A DNA stretch of 64,000 bases, from positions 124,001 through 188,000 of the forward strand of contig NZ_JACHOS010000005.1 in assembly GCF_014199985.1 (NCBI RefSeq). The letters are read 5' to 3'. Under the pieces are notes generated by a model, which did not search any database, was not told the origin of the DNA, and was given only the letters and a program-made list of their open reading frames with translations. Positions 29,926 through 38,712 of the stretch are shown here, in pieces. The DNA is from Methylorubrum rhodesianum (GTDB lineage Bacteria; Pseudomonadota; Alphaproteobacteria; Rhizobiales; Beijerinckiaceae). Position numbers and translations under genes: made by a program. Every line of letters starts with the position of its first letter. Within the stretch, counting starts at the first letter, position 1.

Positions 29926-31577
29926 CCGCGCCCCTCCTGAGCGGACCCGGCGCGGTCCTGTGGTCCGACCACCTCATCGTCCTGCCGATCGTGCTGCCGA
30001 TCGCGGTCGCCGGCGCGATGTTCCTGATGGACGAGCGGCGGCATCGCCTGAAGGCGGCGCTCAGCCTCGCCACCGTGCTGGCGATGCTCGCCGCCGCCCT
30101 CGTCCTCGTCGCCCGCGTCACCCAGGCGCCGGAGGTCTACCGCCTCGGCGACTGGGCCGCGCCCTACGGCATCGTGCTGGTGGCCGACCGGCTCTCGGCG
30201 ATGATGCTGGCGCTGGCGGGCGTGCTGGGGCTGTCCGCCCTGGTCTTCTCCTTCGCCCGCTGGAGCCGGGCGGGGCCGCGCTTCCACGGCCTGTTCCTGC
30301 TGCTCCTGATGGGGGTGAACGGCGCCTTCCTCACCGGCGACGTGTTCAACCTGTTCGTGTTCTTCGAGGTGATGCTGGCGGCCTCCTACGGGCTCGTGCT
30401 GCACGGCTCGGGCGAGACGCGCATCCGCGCCGGCCTCGGCTACATCGCCGTGAACCTCGTCGCCTCGCTGTTCTTCCTCGTCGGCGTCAGCCTGATCTAC
30501 GGCACGATGGGCACGCTCAACATGGCCGACCTCGCCCGGCGCCTGGCGAGCCCGCCGGCCGAGGCGGCGCTGTTCGAGGTCGGCTGCGCCGTGCTCGGCG
30601 TCGCCTTCCTCATCAAGTGCAGCGCCTGGCCCCTCGGCTTCTGGCTGCCGACCACTTACGCCGCCGCGACCGCCCCGGCGGCGGCGGTCCTGGCGATCCT
30701 CAGCAAGGTCGGCGTCTACGTGGTGATCCGCCTGAGCCTGCTCCTGTTCGGGGCCGGCACCTCGGAAGGGTTCGGCCAGACCTGGATCCTCGTCACCGGG
30801 CTCGCGACGATCGCCTTCGGCACGGTCGGCATCCTGGCCGCGCGCGAACTGACGCGAGCGGCGGGCTACGCGGTGATGATCTCCTCGGGCACCGTGCTCG
30901 CGGCGCTCGGCACCGGCAGCGCCGGGGCGCTCTCGGGCGCGCTCTACTACCTCGTCGGCTCGACCTTCGCCGCCGCGGCGCTGTTCCTGCTGGCCGAGAT
31001 CCTTCAGCGCGGCCGTGACCCGGCGGATGCGACACAGCCCGTCTTCGCCGACGAGTACCGCGACCCGTTCGACGATGCCGGCACCACCGAGATCGGCCGG
31101 GCGATTCCCGCCACCGTGGCGATCCTCGGCAGCGGCTTCCTGCTCTGCACGCTGATGCTCGCCGGCATTCCGCCGCTCGCCGGCTTCGTCGGCAAGCTGG
31201 CGATGTTCTCGGGCCTCGCCTCCGGCACCATGACCGCTCCGGCCTGGTGGCTGATCGCCGTGCTCACGCTGTCGAGCCTCGGAACCCTGATCCCCCTGGT
31301 CCGGCTCGGCATCTTCAGCCTCTGGGTGCCCCACGACGACCCGCCTCCGGTTCTGCGCTCGCCGGAATTCGCGAGCCTGACCGTTCTGCTCGCGGCCTGC
31401 GTGGCGCTCGCCCTCTGGGCCGGGCCGGCATTGGCCTTTACCGAGGCCACGGTGCGCTGGCTGTCGCAGCCGCAGGACTATGTCCGCGCCGTGCTCGACG
31501 CGGGTGCGGGCAAAGGTGCCACCAGCAAGGGTTCCGACAGAGGCGCGGCACGAAGCACGGCGGGAGCGGCCTCGTGA
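29922..31577 (+). CDS. mrpD: Mrp antiporter subunit D
   Basis: A 551 aa membrane subunit homologous to NuoM/NuoN. NLFVFFEVMLAASYGLVLHG contains the conserved Glu of the proton half-channel, and KCSAWPLGFWLPTTYAAATAPAAA carries the conserved Lys and loop. Fourteen or so hydrophobic segments are visible. A hydrophilic insert (about residues 365-390) and a 40-residue charged C-terminal tail extend it slightly beyond the usual length of about 500. Overlaps mrpC by ATGA and mrpE by GTGA. Confidence 0.93.
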   Translation: MTAPLLSGPGAVLWSDHLIVLPIVLPIAVAGAMFLMDERRHRLKAALSLATVLAMLAAALVLVARVTQAPEVYRLGDWAAPYGIVLVADRLSAMMLALAGVLGLSALVFSFARWSRAGPRFHGLFLLLLMGVNGAFLTGDVFNLFVFFEVMLAASYGLVLHGSGETRIRAGLGYIAVNLVASLFFLVGVSLIYGTMGTLNMADLARRLASPPAEAALFEVGCAVLGVAFLIKCSAWPLGFWLPTTYAAATAPAAAVLAILSKVGVYVVIRLSLLLFGAGTSEGFGQTWILVTGLATIAFGTVGILAARELTRAAGYAVMISSGTVLAALGTGSAGALSGALYYLVGSTFAAAALFLLAEILQRGRDPADATQPVFADEYRDPFDDAGTTEIGRAIPATVAILGSGFLLCTLMLAGIPPLAGFVGKLAMFSGLASGTMTAPAWWLIAVLTLSSLGTLIPLVRLGIFSLWVPHDDPPPVLRSPEFASLTVLLAACVALALWAGPALAFTEATVRWLSQPQDYVRAVLDAGAGKGATSKGSDRGAARSTAGAAS

Positions 31578-32062
31578 GCACCTTGCTGCCCCACCCCTTC
31601 CTCTCCGCCGGCCTCACCCTGATGTGGCTGGTGCTGAACGCGCCGCCGAGCCCGGGCAGCATCGTGCTCGCGCTCCTGATCGGGCTGATCGTGCCCGCGG
31701 TGATGCGGGCGCTGCGCCCCGCACCGGTCCGGGTGCGTCGCCCCGGTCTCGCCGTGCGGCTGCTGTTCACCGTCCTCTACGACATGCTGCGCTCCAACCT
31801 CGACGTGGCCGCGATCATCCTCGGCCTCCGCCGCGGCGAACGGCGCACGGGCTTCGTCTCGATCCCCCTCGACATGACGTCGTCGTTCGGCCTGTCGTTG
31901 CTGTCGATCATCCTGACCGCCACGCCCGGCACCCTCTGGGTCCAGTACGATTCCCATACCGGGCGTCTGCTGATGCACCTGATCGACAGCACCGACAGCG
32001 CGGGCTGGGTCCGCCGCGTCAAGGACCGCTACGAGCGCCCCCTGATGGAGATCTTCGCGTGA
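31574..32062 (+). CDS. mrpE: Mrp antiporter subunit E
   Basis: A 162 aa protein with a GTG start overlapping mrpD. Two or three N-terminal hydrophobic segments lead to a cytoplasmic domain with FVSIPLDMTSSFGLSLLSIILTATPGTL, the MnhE signature. No equivalent in complex I; MrpE is needed for assembly and full activity of the antiporter in characterised systems. Ends in a GTGA overlap with mrpF. Confidence 0.92.
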   Translation: MSTLLPHPFLSAGLTLMWLVLNAPPSPGSIVLALLIGLIVPAVMRALRPAPVRVRRPGLAVRLLFTVLYDMLRSNLDVAAIILGLRRGERRTGFVSIPLDMTSSFGLSLLSIILTATPGTLWVQYDSHTGRLLMHLIDSTDSAGWVRRVKDRYERPLMEIFA

Positions 32063-32343
32063 GCGCCTCCACCGTCCTCGACTGGGGCCTCGGCCTCGCC
32101 CAAGGCATGCTGGTGCTGGCGATGGCGCTCGCCGCGTGGCGGATGCTGCGCGGCCCCCGCGCCCAGGACCGCATCCTCGGCCTCGACACGCTCTACCTCA
32201 ACGGCATGCTGGCCATCGTCGTCCACGGCATGCGCACCGGCAGCGGGCTCTATTTCGAGGCGGCGCTGATCCTCGGCATGATCGGCTTCACGGCCACCGT
32301 GGCGCTGGCCAAGTTCCTGATGCAGGGCGAGGTGATCCAGTGA
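32059..32343 (+). CDS. mrpF: Mrp antiporter subunit F
   Basis: A 94 aa three-helix membrane protein with the MnhF signature RGPRAQDRILGLDTLYLN (the Asp is conserved) and a C-terminal ALILGMIGFTATVALAKFL helix. GTG start inside the mrpE stop; GTGA overlap with mrpG downstream. Confidence 0.92.
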   Translation: MSASTVLDWGLGLAQGMLVLAMALAAWRMLRGPRAQDRILGLDTLYLNGMLAIVVHGMRTGSGLYFEAALILGMIGFTATVALAKFLMQGEVIQ

Positions 32344-32681
32344 ACGGCCCCGACCTGCCCGCCTGGGCGGCGTGGATCGTGGTGGTGCTGGCGCTCGGCG
32401 GCGCCGGCTTCTCGCTGACCGGGGCGCTGGGGCTGATCCGCCTGAAGACCTTCTACGAGCGCGTCCACGCTCCGACGCTCGGGGCCACGCTGGGCGCCTT
32501 CCTGATCCTGGCCGGCTCGATGCTGCTGCTGTCGTTGGTTGAGGGCCACATCGTCCTGCGCGACGCGCTGATCGGCCTGTTCATCACCCTCACGACGCCG
32601 GTGACGATGCTGCTGCTCGCCCGCGCCGCCGCCCACCGCGACCGCACCGAGAAGAACCCGGGCGCGCCGCCGGAGCCGTAA
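32340..32681 (+). CDS. mrpG: Mrp antiporter subunit G
   Basis: A 113 aa three-helix membrane protein. GALGLIRLKTFYERVHAPT is the MnhG signature, followed by TLGAFLILAG and GLFITLTTPVTMLLLARAA. The last gene of the antiporter operon; GTG start overlaps the mrpF stop. Directly after it the GC-rich sequence ends near 32880 and an AT-rich insertion begins. Confidence 0.92.
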   Translation: MNGPDLPAWAAWIVVVLALGGAGFSLTGALGLIRLKTFYERVHAPTLGATLGAFLILAGSMLLLSLVEGHIVLRDALIGLFITLTTPVTMLLLARAAAHRDRTEKNPGAPPEP

Positions 32682-32880
32682 GGCTGCGAAAGGCGGGCGG
32701 CGAGCCTCGGCCCGGCAAACGGTTGCACCGCGGGCAAACTCGAGCAGCCGAAGCCGGTATCGTCCGACGCCGGCACGGTCGCCGCCGAGGCCGACGAGTG
32801 CGGGGCCTCGGTGCAGGAACTCGCCCGTCAGGTGCACGGATCCGCAGGCCTTCCTACGCCTCCGCGACTCGACAACGGGG

Positions 32881-34710
32881 CTAAATTCCCGCTCCTCCTG
32901 ATAGCGGCAGAATCCTCTGAGGACGGGCGTCGTTATCGCATTTCTGGACGATAAAGTCTCCGATAATCCGAGCGCCGGATCGTTCGATCACGTCAGGCCT
33001 CACGGCTAGATCTTCTGTCCACATGCTGTGACTGTAGGCCCGCTGGAATGTCTGGCCCACGGCGAAGCCGATGGAGCCACCCACGATCGGCGCATAGACA
33101 ATAAAGATCTTCACGATCAGAGGAACATCGTCGAAACTAAAATCATTGATGAGAGTCACGATACTGGCAAACAAGGCGAGACCCGCTGTCACTCCAGCCT
33201 GCTTTATCGAACGCAAATTCGAGATTGGACGTCCATCTCTCGATTTGTCTATATATTTTCCCACATAATAGCCGGTAGCAGCTGGGAGCGTGGCCCATGC
33301 GAACGCCATCTCGATCGGCGCCTTGGAAATGTACGTAAAAAATATCTGGATGAGCAAGCAGACCACATAGCAAGACACCAAGCACACGATGTTCTCTGGA
33401 ATATCCGAACTCTGCCTCGGGGAGCGGCGCCGCGCATAGAAGCGTTTCACGGCGAGCGCAACAACAACCGCAATTGTATGGAGCGTCGCAGCCATGATCG
33501 CCCAGACAAACACTTGTCGTGGACCGGCAGGAATAAGAACACTGAGGTCTCCCAGATCGCCTCCCGTCCAGATGTGAGCGATTGTTCCATAAACTGCACT
33601 CGGGATCGAAGTTGCCAGCAGCACAAGAAGCGCCACCTTGAATATCGACTCCCAATGCCATCGGGGGACATCGACAACTCGAACACCAAATCCAAGATTT
33701 TTTAGGATTTGGTCGATACTTTCCGATCGCCTTTCATTTGCAAAGACGGCCAGAGAACAAAGCCTGCAAAATCTCAACTTCAAAGCCTTAACTTCAGATA
33801 TGAATTTTCGCCTCTGAATGAGGAGGTCCTGCATCTCAGGATCGTCCGTATGCTCCATGAGATATTCATCGACATTGTCGATTGATGCCGGAAGAAGCCT
33901 GTCTTGGTTTTTGGAATATCTGAAGAGGTGATCTCGCATGTCGTCGACGCGATGACTGGCCTCTTCGACATCGGACTGCAGTACATTCTGCAAAACAGGG
34001 ATTTGATTGGCAAGAATATAGTCTTTAACGACCTCGCGGATGCATCGCAATTCGAACCAGGAACTCTCGAGCGAACCTATTTCACGCCCGGCGATGACTT
34101 CCCGAAAATGATGCGTCCTTATGCTCGCAAATATATCATCGCTTATTGCCTGAGAAGGTTTATATTTTGCTTCGAGCAAATATTGAGCTGTATTTTCGAC
34201 GCCGTCAGGCACATTTGCACTTTTATGCAGCGTGCGAAGAATAAATCCATCAAGTTGTTTTAGGACAGGAAATGAGGTTAGGAGTCCCGTCAGTAAAAAC
34301 AAGGCCCAAACAGCGCGCTCTCGCATTGCCGCAGGAACGTGCTCCGCTTTGAAATTAGAACCTCCGACATACTGTCCGATCACGCTTGTAAATTCACGAG
34401 AAAATGTCACTAGTATGAAGACGATTTGCAATATCAAAATGTATCTAAACATATATCTCCAGTATTGTGATATTGTGGTTGTATACATTGGCGGCACAAG
34501 GCCATTTATTTTCGATATTGTAGGATCGATTGATGATGACCGATCCCCTGTATCGGCGTTGCCGCCAAGGGCATAGTTTGGCGTGTTGAAATGGTAGCGG
34601 CCCCAAAAATAAAGGGTTACCAGACCAATCACGATGATCCAGTAATCGAAAAATGCCGCTTGGATTAATGGCCAATAATTTTCCTGAGCGGGAACGTTCG
34701 AATTGCTCAT
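32881..34710 (-). CDS. Orphan polytopic membrane protein in AT-rich DNA
   Basis: A 609 aa protein I do not recognise. Three hydrophobic segments at about 22-41, 88-106 and 136-150, then a soluble middle region (about 155-345) with clustered acidic residues and a helical character, then about six hydrophobic segments between 350 and 560. The region near 325-330 carries two cysteines (RFCRLCSL). Codon use is plainly unlike that of its neighbours, with many A/T third positions, so it was probably acquired horizontally. A good SD (GGAGG, five bases from the ATG) and a promoter-like TTGACA upstream suggest it is expressed. No partner gene lies beside it. Confidence 0.75.
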   Translation of the reverse strand: MSNSNVPAQENYWPLIQAAFFDYWIIVIGLVTLYFWGRYHFNTPNYALGGNADTGDRSSSIDPTISKINGLVPPMYTTTISQYWRYMFRYILILQIVFILVTFSREFTSVIGQYVGGSNFKAEHVPAAMRERAVWALFLLTGLLTSFPVLKQLDGFILRTLHKSANVPDGVENTAQYLLEAKYKPSQAISDDIFASIRTHHFREVIAGREIGSLESSWFELRCIREVVKDYILANQIPVLQNVLQSDVEEASHRVDDMRDHLFRYSKNQDRLLPASIDNVDEYLMEHTDDPEMQDLLIQRRKFISEVKALKLRFCRLCSLAVFANERRSESIDQILKNLGFGVRVVDVPRWHWESIFKVALLVLLATSIPSAVYGTIAHIWTGGDLGDLSVLIPAGPRQVFVWAIMAATLHTIAVVVALAVKRFYARRRSPRQSSDIPENIVCLVSCYVVCLLIQIFFTYISKAPIEMAFAWATLPAATGYYVGKYIDKSRDGRPISNLRSIKQAGVTAGLALFASIVTLINDFSFDDVPLIVKIFIVYAPIVGGSIGFAVGQTFQRAYSHSMWTEDLAVRPDVIERSGARIIGDFIVQKCDNDARPQRILPLSGGAGI

Positions 34711-34770
34711 GGACGCCTCCCCAACCCCAAACCAGACGATGTCCGAGCGGTCCGTCGAAGCGATTCACAG

Positions 34771-34797
34771 TCAATACACTCAATCCTGCAGTGTCAA
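34771..34797 (-). promoter_or_regulatory. Candidate sigma-70-like promoter for the orphan membrane gene
   Basis: On the minus strand TTGACA (34797-34792) is followed after 15 bases by TATTGA (34776-34771), or after 17 bases by TTGACT. It lies 61 bases upstream of the ATG in AT-rich sequence. The match to the -35 element is exact, but the -10 and the spacing are only fair. Confidence 0.35.
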
Positions 34798-35129
34798 TTT
34801 AAATTTGTTACCATCCGTTACTCCGTTGCACCAGAAAAACGAAGTTTTGGAGACCGGGCGCGAAAAAGCCAAGCTTTCGGCATCCGGGACTGCTTGCAGC
34901 AGCAACTCTCTATGCAGCAGCTGTCGCGAGAGCCCTTCGCCGGCCCAAATCTCCCGCCGGGTGCTTTGATTTCATGCTTCTCCGTTCAATACCCATAATA
35001 ATATAATGCTTACTGGGCACGATTCGCATATAGTAGCCAGTCTATGGCACAAATTTTCCATGAGACAAACGTTGCCGCGACCTGACCAGTTCGGTCTCGC
35101 TCATAGTTCGAACTGGCATGTCGGTCCGA
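34798..35129. other. AT-rich non-coding stretch
   Basis: Between the orphan membrane gene's promoter and the transposase remnant. AT-rich around 34981-35060, with no frame showing local coding bias. Probably part of the acquired segment; no integrase or attachment repeat is visible. Confidence 0.45.
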
Positions 35130-35420
35130 TCAATATGAGAATCCGATGACGGCGGTGGTAGCAACCGCTGACGCGCTGGCGTCGGCGAGTTTTGAGTGAC
35201 GGGTGATGATGCAGAGGACATCCTGAGGGCGAGAGAAGGTGGCTCGTTGCACGAGCGCTCGCCGTCACGGCTGTTGTGGTCGCAAATCCGGCACGTGCGG
35301 CTGAGCGACCGGGAACGATGGGGCCCATGCTCCTCTCCCGCAGATGGACGCGTAGTCCGTCGAAATCGACGCCTTCGTCGGCGGTCGATTGGCGCGCATA
35401 GCTTGGGGTCTTGGCGCGCC
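35130..35420 (-). pseudogene. Decayed IS5-family transposase, C-terminal fragment
   Basis: On the minus strand, one frame reads TADEGVDFDGLRVHLRERS then PIVPGRS, the region around the second catalytic Asp of IS5-type DDE transposases. The match then continues in another frame as ALVQRATFSRPQD and CIITRHSKLAD ... AVIGFSY, ending in TGA at 35132-35130. This parallels the usual NLVERxFxRLKD-RRIATRYDKLA ending of these enzymes. The catalytic Glu position is Gln, a frameshift and an in-frame stop separate the parts, and the N-terminal half is absent. It is a dead remnant at the edge of the AT-rich patch. Family assignment is from memory of the motif, not a search. Confidence 0.65.
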
Positions 35421-35488
35421 GACCTGGGAGGATCCCTACCTCACGGGCGCCGCCGGCCTTCGCCGCGACGATTCCGGGGCGGCCGGCG

Positions 35489-36340
35489 CTATCCCCGCAG
35501 CCGCGCGACCGCCAGCTTGCGCACCCGGCTGGCGTAGAACGAGACGAGGCCGCGCTGGGCATGGTCGCCGGGGGTGCGCAGGACGAGCCCGGGATCGACC
35601 AGCATCCGCCGGCCCGTGGCGGCAGCGATGCGGCGGTTGAAGGTGAGGTGCTCGCAGCGCGCGTAAACCTCGTCGCGATAGGATCCGAGGCGGTAATCGG
35701 CGCCGCGGTAGAGCGTCAGGCCGTTGAAGGCCGAGAGGCAGGTCGTCTCGCGCTCGCGCGTCAGCGCGCTCTGGGCCGGGTAGATCGTGTCGGCGAAGAA
35801 GCGGTAGTAGCCCAGCGCCCCGCGGCGGTGGCGGGCGATATCGTCGAGCAGGTGCTCGTAGCTCACCGCCTCGTCCTCGTAGGCGAGCAGGTCGTAGTAG
35901 TGCGGGCGCGACGCCGCCGAGACCGCGAACAGACCCGGCCGCTCCAGCTTCGACAGGGCCGTCAGGACGGCGTCCGCCCCGGGTGGGCAGGCCATGACAT
36001 TGTCGATATCGGCGACGCAGACGAAGGCCGGCGGCGGCCCCTGCGCGTCGAGGACCTGCTTGAGGTGCTCGCGCCCGAGCGCCATCCGCGCCAGCCGGCC
36101 CGGCGTCCCGGCCATGAAGCCGGTGGGAACGTGGCGCAGCTCGCCCCGCGCCTGCGCCGCCGCGAGCAGCGCCCCGGTGCCGTCGCGCGAATCGTTCTCG
36201 CCGACGAAGGCATGGCAATCGAGCCCCGCCGCCCGCAGCGAGGCCAGGAAGCGCAGGAAGGCCGGTAGGGTGGCGGCGCAGTTGCGCGCCAGGGCCAGCA
36301 CCGCGATGTCGGGCCGCTCCTCGTTCACCGGGTCGTTCAT
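35489..36340 (-). CDS. Glycosyltransferase, GT-A fold, capsule/exopolysaccharide type
   Basis: A 283 aa protein resembling the CAP59/alpha-1,3-mannosyltransferase-like glycosyltransferases: IAVLALARNCAATLPAFL at the start, GENDSRDGT, then VCVADIDNVMA near residue 115 with a DxD motif for metal and nucleotide-sugar binding, and a C-terminal CEHLTFNRRIA. No membrane segment, so it should act at the cytoplasmic face. Its ATG overlaps the stop of the Wzy/beta-helix gene (ATGA), with GGAAG upstream. It is the last gene before the transposase remnant. Donor sugar unknown. Confidence 0.8.
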   Translation of the reverse strand: MNDPVNEERPDIAVLALARNCAATLPAFLRFLASLRAAGLDCHAFVGENDSRDGTGALLAAAQARGELRHVPTGFMAGTPGRLARMALGREHLKQVLDAQGPPPAFVCVADIDNVMACPPGADAVLTALSKLERPGLFAVSAASRPHYYDLLAYEDEAVSYEHLLDDIARHRRGALGYYRFFADTIYPAQSALTRERETTCLSAFNGLTLYRGADYRLGSYRDEVYARCEHLTFNRRIAAATGRRMLVDPGLVLRTPGDHAQRGLVSFYASRVRKLAVARLRG

Positions 36341-38712
36341 CGGGCAGCTTCCTTCGAGGTCTTGGATGTGCTCTCGGGCGGCGCGGTCCGCCCCGCGTTC
36401 CGGCAGGCGCAGGGGGGTTGAGCCGCGATCTCGCGCTGCGGATCGAGCGGGAGGGTCCGGTTGAGGCTCCAGAGCGTGCCGGCACAGTTCTTGGCATCCC
36501 ACCACGGATTGGCCCGGCCGGTGCGGGCGCGCCAATCGACGCTGTTGGCGCTCACCGTGACCGTGTGGCAGGGCTCCGCGTACTGGTTCCAGACCGAGAT
36601 GCCGACATTGGTGAAGGCTTGGGGCCGGGCGATCACGACGTTGCCGGCGATCGTCATGTGATCTCCGCTGGCCACCGCGATCCCGTACTGGCCCGGATCG
36701 ATCAGGAGGTTGTCGCGCGCCTCGAGATAGCCGCCGCCGCCGTCGCCGAGCATGATGCCGCCGCCGGACTGGCTCGGGCCGCCGCCGACAAGACGGTTGC
36801 GGCTGACCAGGATCGGTGAGCCGGGCTCGCCGCGCGACCGGAACAGGCTGATCGCGTCCTCGGGCACGCCGCGACCGGGCTCGTTCTCGCCGATGTTGCA
36901 ACTGATGCCGTTGCCGGGCCCCGTCACCTTGTCGAACTGCACGAACTGGCCGGCGGGAATCGGCCCCCGCACGTTGCGCACGCTGTTGCAGCGAACCTCG
37001 ATACCCGTGGAGGAGAGGGCGCGGATGCCCGAGAGGGCGTTCTCGATCGTATTCTCCTCGATGCGAACGCCGTCGCTGCCCTCGACATAGATCCCGACAT
37101 CCCCGGTATCGCGGATGGTGAGGTTGCGGATCGTCACGTTGCGCCCGTGTTCGATCCGCACGCCTTCGCCGCCGCAGGGCCCGAGGTCGAGATTCTCGAT
37201 CGTGCGGTCGGAAATCTCGCTCAGGACCAGACAGGGGCCGGACGGGTTGCTGAGGCTGCGTCGGGCCTCCGCCGCGCGGCCATCCTCCGCGCGCGCCGGG
37301 GCGGCGGACCAGGGAGCGAGGAGCGCGAAGGCGACGAGCGCACTCAAAACGCTTCCTCGTGCTCCTCGCAACGAGGCTCCGCGCCGGCGTCCGGGCCGCG
37401 ACGGCGTGTCGGGCGGGAGGGGCTCGGCCTGCGTCCGGAAGATCATCGCGGCGCCGATGCCGATGCCGATCAGCGTCCAGAACGGCACCGCCAGCATCGG
37501 CCCTTCCAGGGCGACGTCGAAGCTCGCATCGATGACGATCGAGGCGACGTAGCAGGCGATGAACAGGAAGAAGCTCTCCCATCGCCGCTCGCCGAGCCGG
37601 CGCGCCCGCCAGAAGGCGGCGAGCATCGCCGCCATCCAGACGGCGCAGGTCAGAAGCCACAGGGTGAGGCCCGGCACGCCGGCGCGGGCGAGGTAGGTCA
37701 TGTGGATGCTGTGCGGGCTGCGCAGGGTCGGCCCGCCGTTCTCGAGCCCGACCACGTATCCGTCGGTCTCGGCGAGGTTCGGCCCGAAGCCCTTGCCGGT
37801 CCAGAAGTATGGTCCGTGCACCGTGTAGCCGACGATGCTGTTCCACCAGCGCAGCCGCCACTGCTTGGTGTCGTCGAGGTTGCCGCCGCTGCTCGGCGCG
37901 ACGATGCTGACGATGTTGTTCACCACCGCCGCGGCGCTGACGGGCCGGTCGCTGTTGGGCAGTTCCACCTCGACATCGAGGGCGGCGGCGGCGCCGAGAA
38001 GGCCCGCACCGAGGATCAGCGTCGCCGCCAGTCGCCGCCACTGGCCGATCGCCACGAGGGCGAGACAGACCGGCACCGCGATCGCCAGCATGGAGCCGCG
38101 GTTCTGCGCGGCGGCCAGAACCGCGCCCAGGCCGGCGAAGGCGAACCAGCCCGGCCCGACCCGCACGAGGCCGACCAGCGCCAGGACGATGGCTCCCGCC
38201 AGATGGGCCGAGAGCTCGCCCGCCCGCGCCGCGAAGAAGGGGACGTCGCCGAGGATGAAGGCGATGATCGCGAACGGGATCACTACGCGGGCGAGCCAGC
38301 GGAACATCCGCAGGAGCACACCGAGCCGCCGCGGATCGTCGAGCAGGAGGGCGATCAGGACGAAGGCGTAGCCGCCGTAGAGCGCGACCGCGCCGTCGCG
38401 CAGGGCATCGACCTTGTATTCGCGCAGGCCGGCGAGTGTCCGCAGCAGCACCCAGCCCATCAGCGCGGCGACGCAGAGCGCGGGTGCGGTGGCGAGGCCG
38501 GCGGCGAGGTTGAGCCCCGTCCGGACCCGGAACACCGCGAGCAGCCCCAACAGGAAAAGCAATTCGCCGGCATAGAGCGGTGGCAGGCCGAGATAGGCGA
38601 AGCTCTTGCCGAAGATCATGTATCCGGCGAACGCGATGCCGAGCGCGGCCAGAAACAGTTCGGCGAGGCGGCTCTCCCGCGGCAGAGCGTGGACGGTCGT
38701 CGTCGTCGCCAT
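36337..38712 (-). CDS. O-antigen ligase/Wzy-like polymerase fused to a right-handed beta-helix domain
   Basis: One uninterrupted frame of 791 aa. Residues 1 to about 430 are a polytopic membrane protein of the O-antigen ligase/polymerase superfamily: about ten hydrophobic segments, a periplasmic loop with FWTGKGFGPN and RSPHSIHMTYLARAGVPGL, where the GxG and NSxH-like motifs are characteristic. A basic linker (about 430-450) leads to a hydrophobic segment with a signal-peptidase-like APARA-ED site near 473, then a beta-helix domain (about 500-760) built of NITIRN-like rungs such as NVTIRNLTIRDTG and NTIENALSGI. An internal TTG at 37371 has GGAG five bases upstream and would start a separately exported 344 aa beta-helix protein, so two products or a stop-loss fusion are both possible. 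Confidence 0.8.
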   Translation of the reverse strand: MATTTTVHALPRESRLAELFLAALGIAFAGYMIFGKSFAYLGLPPLYAGELLFLLGLLAVFRVRTGLNLAAGLATAPALCVAALMGWVLLRTLAGLREYKVDALRDGAVALYGGYAFVLIALLLDDPRRLGVLLRMFRWLARVVIPFAIIAFILGDVPFFAARAGELSAHLAGAIVLALVGLVRVGPGWFAFAGLGAVLAAAQNRGSMLAIAVPVCLALVAIGQWRRLAATLILGAGLLGAAAALDVEVELPNSDRPVSAAAVVNNIVSIVAPSSGGNLDDTKQWRLRWWNSIVGYTVHGPYFWTGKGFGPNLAETDGYVVGLENGGPTLRSPHSIHMTYLARAGVPGLTLWLLTCAVWMAAMLAAFWRARRLGERRWESFFLFIACYVASIVIDASFDVALEGPMLAVPFWTLIGIGIGAAMIFRTQAEPLPPDTPSRPGRRRGASLRGARGSVLSALVAFALLAPWSAAPARAEDGRAAEARRSLSNPSGPCLVLSEISDRTIENLDLGPCGGEGVRIEHGRNVTIRNLTIRDTGDVGIYVEGSDGVRIEENTIENALSGIRALSSTGIEVRCNSVRNVRGPIPAGQFVQFDKVTGPGNGISCNIGENEPGRGVPEDAISLFRSRGEPGSPILVSRNRLVGGGPSQSGGGIMLGDGGGGYLEARDNLLIDPGQYGIAVASGDHMTIAGNVVIARPQAFTNVGISVWNQYAEPCHTVTVSANSVDWRARTGRANPWWDAKNCAGTLWSLNRTLPLDPQREIAAQPPCACRNAGRTAPPESTSKTSKEAAR

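Noticed and set aside
32740..32858. A GC-rich frame reading QELARQVHG with preceding Ala/Glu-rich residues, similar to the end of a methyl-accepting chemotaxis protein.
   Set aside because: Fewer than forty residues, no start or stop that makes sense and only a vague resemblance; could be chance in GC-rich DNA.
34703..34969. An 88-codon plus-strand frame in the AT-rich patch.
   Set aside because: No SD, no coding-like codon pattern and it begins over the start region of the orphan membrane gene on the other strand.
35041..35129. A terminal inverted repeat for the decayed IS element.
   Set aside because: A GTTCGAAC palindrome is present, but I could not find a matching copy on the other side, so no IS boundary can be claimed.
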